This document shows, piece after piece, positions 59,803-64,000 of a stretch of 64,000 nt of DNA. The stretch covers positions 12,949,232 through 13,013,231 of the forward strand of contig CM070599.1 of NCBI GenBank assembly GCA_036346395.1, in the 5' to 3' direction. This DNA is from Hsuehochloa calcarea. Lineage: Eukaryota; Streptophyta; Magnoliopsida; Poales; Poaceae. A program made the translations under genes and the position numbers. The notes under the pieces were generated by a model. The model searched no databases and had not been told where the DNA came from. It saw only the letters and a program-made list of their open reading frames with translations. Within the stretch, counting starts at the first letter, position 1. The number at the start of each line of letters is the position of its first letter.

Positions 59803-62202
59803 TGTAATACTCTGAAAATAATAATAATATTAATAATCACGTCTTAAGGGTCGGAGCGTAATTAATCGAATAGTATACATAAAAACGTCTTAAGGGCTTG
59901 TGCGTAATTAAATAAAAAGAATTTGTAAAAAAATAGAATTTCAGAATTTTTAAGAGCTATATAAATAGATCTTGGGGACTCTAGAAAACCCTAGCCATTT
60001 TCTTTTTTCTTTCCAAGCCGCCGCCGTCAGCTATTTTCCTCGCGATTTTTTTCGACGCGCCGCTTGGCGTTGCCGCCAAAGAATTTCGCTCATCGCCGAG
60101 AGTCTTTTCTTTGTTGCCGCTAGATTGCTCAGATCGCGCTACGCCGCCGCTGAAGCTTCGCCGCCATTCTTTGCCGCCGCTAAGCCGAATCGCTAAGCGT
60201 GGAGTCACGGCCGATCGCTCAGGCCATTGCGTGCCGCGTGGAGTCGCTGGATCGCCGAGCCGATCAAGCCGCCGCTGGAACTCGCGGCCGAAGATCGCCG
60301 CCGCCGCGTGGAGGATTCTTCGCGCCGCGACCAATCGGCTTGGCGTCTTCTTCTTGTTCCTCGTTGTCGCGTGGATCGCTGACCAAGTCGTCGCCGATTG
60401 TGTTCTTCTTTGTCGCCGGATCCTCGTGCGTGGATCGCTGCGATACCAAGCCGAAGCTCGCCGCGTGGAGGTTAGATTGTTTTCATGCGAACCTTGGTTA
60501 GTTTCGTGGTTATTTACATTGGCAATAGAGAGGTTTTAGAATTTTCTAATCGAGGGGACGACTAATAGATCTGTTTAGCACTGTTTAGCCCGCTGTTCTG
60601 TTGAACGATTTATTCGGGTACCTTAATGGCGAATTTTGGAAATGTCATCTACTAGTTAATTGTAGATAATTTCGATATCTTTCTATAGTATATTTTATCA
60701 TGTCGATCGGACAAGTAGAATTCGAGTTATGATTTTCGGAAGACCGCTGTTTTTATGGTTGTCGTCTTTCGGCGCTGTTTTGGTAGACTGTAGATTAAAA
60801 ATAGTAAATAGCTTAATTAGAGTTTTTGATCTACATGAAAGTTGTAGATAATTGTCCAATGGTTCTGTAGAATCTGAGAACGCGAATGTTGGTTGAGTAA
60901 ATCAAAAGTTATGAAGTTAGTAAGACCGCTGTTCCGAAGCGGACAGACCGGCTTTCTGGGCTATAAACGGAGGGTTAGATTATTTAATTAGAAGTCTTTG
61001 TAATCTAAGAAAATGTGGATAATTTTATAAAGAATCCAGAATGGGGTGGTTTGTGGTGATCGGACTTTCGAGTCAAAAGTTACGTTCGTTTTAGTACTAA
61101 GTCAGCTACGGGTAACTTTTCGGTACCGACGTAACGTGGTATATTTGGGGACGTGTAGAAGCGATGTCGATGGATTGTTGTTCTTATGATGCTGTAGCTT
61201 GTATTGAGATTTGAATATTTAATGTAGGAGAGGCGTCGTACTTGTTGCCGTCTGCTAGCCAAATCGTGCGTCGCAACTAGTAAAGGCAAGTGCATGGTAA
61301 ACAGCGATCAATGATTGAACACTGTGATTCTTTATCTTTCAGTACCGTTATTGTTGTGCTTTTATATTATTTAATTGCAAACAATGAAATGACATGATTA
61401 TATCTTTGTTGATAAACATGATGAAAAGTTGGATATGATGTTTGTGATGGAGTTTGCATATTTGCATTCATAAGCATCTTTGCATATGAGCAGGTGATCA
61501 TGAATGATCACAACTCCACGGGAGTGGAGGAGGTCCCCGATCCTTATGGAGGAACGGGCTTGAGAGTGAATGTTGTCGCGAGCATTCACTCATGCTATAC
61601 CGGTATACGCGAAAGAAGTGCATGTGGACATGTAGATTAGAGTTGCATTCATACATGAGATTAATGGATGTGAATCAAAGAGAAGATAACTGCATGAGAT
61701 TATTAATGAAAGTACCTGTGATGATAATGAAGTTATTGAATGCTGTTGATTTATTATTGTTCGTTGTTTATGGATGTGTTTGCTGAGTCGTGGACTCACC
61801 CTTGCTCTATTGTTGTCTTTAGGTGATCTTCGAGGATGCCGTAACTGAGAGCGAGTAGAGCACATGGACAACACATGATCATTTGCCATAAGAACCTTTT
61901 CATTCACAATTGGATTACTCTTGGACATGTTAGAGGTTGATTAAGGTTTAGGACATCGTTTGGACTAGACTATTTGCTTTATTAATTTGGATCCACTGGT
62001 TGATGCTATTCTGGACTAGTTACCTGGTTAAATTCCCCTTGCGTATTTATTATCGTTTGTCCCATAATTACGCTTTGTGATCCATGGATATTGATATTGT
62101 TACTGTTGTTTTCCTGCTGTCCTTTAATAGTGTGTCGATAATTAGTAGTATGAAGAGTAGTGTGGTGGCATTCCAGGCTCAGTGTTGGGCTGGGGTGTTA
62201 CA
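59803..62202 (+). repeat. 3' LTR of the Tekay-like element
   Basis: This copy of the 5' LTR has scattered single-base differences over most of its length. Between about 60030 and 60470 it differs heavily from 52540-53010 through many small insertions and deletions in GC-rich sequence. Confidence 0.95.
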
Positions 62203-62830
62203 AACATGATTAGAACTTTTCTTGATGATCTCCTTAGCACATTTAAGCATACCATGTAACTTGGTCATTGACTTCTTCATACCATTCATATAAAAATTCA
62301 ATATGACTGGCTCAAAGCTCGTAGGGAGCGATTGGAGAATCACATTAGCAGCCAACTCTTGGCTATGAGAAAAATCAAGTTTTTCCAAGCTCTTAGTGTG
62401 ACTAATCATCTTGATCACATAAGGACTGACTGGGTTACCTTCTGATAGCGTACAAAAAACAATGCCTTAGAGGTATTGCACCTCTCTACCCTTGCTTGAT
62501 CCTGAAACATACTTTTCAGACCCACAATCATATTTTAAGCGTCTATGATCTCATATTGCTTCTGAAGCTCATAGTTCATGGTAGCCAGTATAAGACAGTG
62601 CACATCGGTTACATCATTGCAATGCTTCTCATAAGCATTCTTTTCAGTACGAGTAGCATCAACATTTAGTTCCTTGGGATAGAGACCCTCTAGGACATAT
62701 TCCTTCTTTTCTTGTTTGAGAACAGTTTTCAGATTACGAAACTAATCAAAAAGTTGGTTCCATTCAGCTTTTCTTTCTCAAGAATAGATCGCAAGTTAAA
62801 AGTAGGTTCAGAAGAAGTAGTAAGTGCCAT
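62203..62830 (-). pseudogene. Angela-like copia gag, N-terminal part
   Basis: The gag start is the ATG at 62828-62830, reading MALTTSSEPTFNLRSILE. A UBN2-type gag follows, with KMISHTKSLEKLDFSHSQE and LQSLPTSFEPVILNFYMNG at about 62290-62410. It ends at the Tekay-like insertion and continues at 52308. Stops near 62540 and 62745 break it. Together with 50751-52313 it is one interrupted element. Confidence 0.88.
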
Positions 62831-64000
62831 GATCTACAATAGAAATATATGCAAAAATTCAGCGCTATGTTTATGTAAGATCTTCTAATAGACACTCATG
62901 TTAGTTATGTTCGATTAGTCTACGGCTAGCTCGTATCTCCATACGACTAGTCTGAACCTGATCGTATCACCATACGACCAGTCCATACCTGGTTGAACAT
63001 AATCATCAACAGTCAATAAAAGATACTCCCACTATATGTTCTAAACCATGTGGAACTCTAACATCATATAGTGAGTTCAAGATCCATATATCATTAAGTC
63101 CTAGTGATCTTTGGCATCACAGCTAGAAACTTAGTGATTTAGGTAAACAATCTCTTGCCAATCATATCACATATGACTCTTATTTGTTGGGTAGCATCTC
63201 TGTGCCTTGGTAACCAACGTTATGCCCCAAGGCCCAAAACTATTTTTATAGCCTTGTCAAGTTAAGCCAACACTATGCATGTAGGTGTCTCACACCCACC
63301 CCCATCTTATTAAGATAGTTAATGGGACCCTACTTTGGTAGACATACCAATTAACGATCAAAATCGTAATGGTTGTAGTAATTGAAAAGGCAACAAATTT
63401 ACTTAATTTTTCTTAAGGGATACTACTCTACCTTGTTAAAATATCAAATGATAAAACATGATCAAGACTATAGCAGGAATGAATATTCATAGATAATCAT
63501 ATTAATCCTGAACATTCATAGATAATCATATTAAACTGTGAAATAGTATGGCCATTGACATCAAGATCTCCATCACAATGCTTCCTGCCCTCCGAGCTAT
63601 CATGCTTGAAATCTCCGACCGCATTCATCTACTAAGCAAATACTTCTAAAAGCTAGTAATGAATTACATAGGATAATATCAAGCATCACATGTCGGTACT
63701 CAGACTGTTATACAATAATATGTAGCTCGATAGCTATCTCATAGCATGACACGCAGGCCATGAAAAATCCATACATGCATCACATACATAATGAGCCATA
63801 CTATTCACATCAATCCCTGCAAAAGGTGTTATGCATAGAATCCAATTCTATCGGGTGACATGAACACATAATACTATATAACACGACTACGATCACCTAG
63901 CATGGCGGTCCCGTTAGTCGGTTAGTGGGCGGGGATCGAAGGGGCAATATCCTCAAAATTTTTTACAAGGACATAAATATTATTCATGTAATTGAGCCAT
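62831..64000 (-). other. 5' leader of the Angela-like copia, no gene
   Basis: This is the region upstream of gag on the minus strand. I see no coding domain, and the expected primer site and 5' LTR are not recognised before the window ends. Repeated words such as CCATACGACTAGTC (62938-62985) occur. Confidence 0.5.

Larger units (their letters stand above)
52314..62202 (+). mobile_element. Tekay-like Ty3/gypsy chromovirus, both LTRs, nested in copia
   Basis: The 9889-bp element is flanked by a perfect 5-bp duplication AACAT (52309-52313 and 62203-62207). The LTRs are 2423 bp (52314-54736) and 2400 bp (59803-62202), both opening TGTAATACTC and ending GGTGTTACA. The primer site TGGTATCAGAGCC is at 54739-54751 and the polypurine tract AAGGGGGG lies at 59790-59797. 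The order gag-protease-RT-RNase H-integrase-chromodomain-like tail fits the Tekay/Del lineage. Confidence 0.96.

Noticed and set aside
1..64000. CRISPR arrays, rRNA or tRNA genes, bacterial operons
   Set aside because: None seen. The tandem repeats lack unique spacers, and the tRNA-like motif at 38102-38252 belongs to a SINE.

Overview
This window is grass (Poaceae) nuclear DNA. The evidence is plant-type split genes with GT-AG introns, grass LTR-retrotransposon lineages (Angela-like, SIRE/Maximus-like and short-LTR copia; Tekay-like chromovirus and long-LTR gypsy), a CACTA family with TCACAGACGGTT subterminal repeats, a grass-style Helitron end, hAT-like MITEs and a tRNA-type SINE. A rice-like or related grass fits best, but I cannot name the species from sequence alone.

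Two host genes can be reconstructed exon by exon with an unbroken frame, both on the minus strand. (1) Peptide chain release factor eRF3 (GTP-binding subunit, GSPT1/Sup35 family) lies at 14935-30738 in 17 exons and encodes 556 residues. Its introns hold a complete 5.2-kb copia element, a Helitron, two hAT-like MITEs and a perfect hairpin, and its last intron uses a GC donor. (2) A copper amine oxidase lies at 36586-41747 in 5 exons and encodes 743 residues, with its topaquinone motif, copper-ligand histidines and a SINE in intron 2. A third, damaged two-part gene at 10190-10898 resembles plant GRF-type zinc finger proteins.

Layout. 1-6346: the 5' half of a minus-strand gypsy element (protease start, gag, primer site, 4.3-kb LTR). 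6347-8917: SIRE-like copia gag with an inverse Angela-like LTR. 8918-10065: a 31-bp minisatellite split by a 5'-truncated gypsy 3' end. 10190-11180: GRF-like gene and a 16-bp minisatellite. 11183-13255: LTR fragment, MuDR/MULE transposase pseudogene (minus) and a hAT-like fragment. 14935-30738: eRF3. 32208-36332: a complete non-autonomous CACTA element with a telobox-bearing foldback array, followed by the 3' end of a related CACTA with a Ulp1-protease-like relic. 36586-41747: amine oxidase. 41858-50502: nested LTR-element fragments. 50503-64000: a minus-strand Angela-like copia with its reverse transcriptase deleted, split by a 9.9-kb plus-strand Tekay-like gypsy that has both LTRs and a target-site duplication.

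No operon-like or novel multi-gene system is visible. The interest lies in the layered insertions, the large foldback array inside the CACTA element, the recent insertion in eRF3, and the contrast between clean host-gene frames and heavily broken frames in young, high-copy elements.
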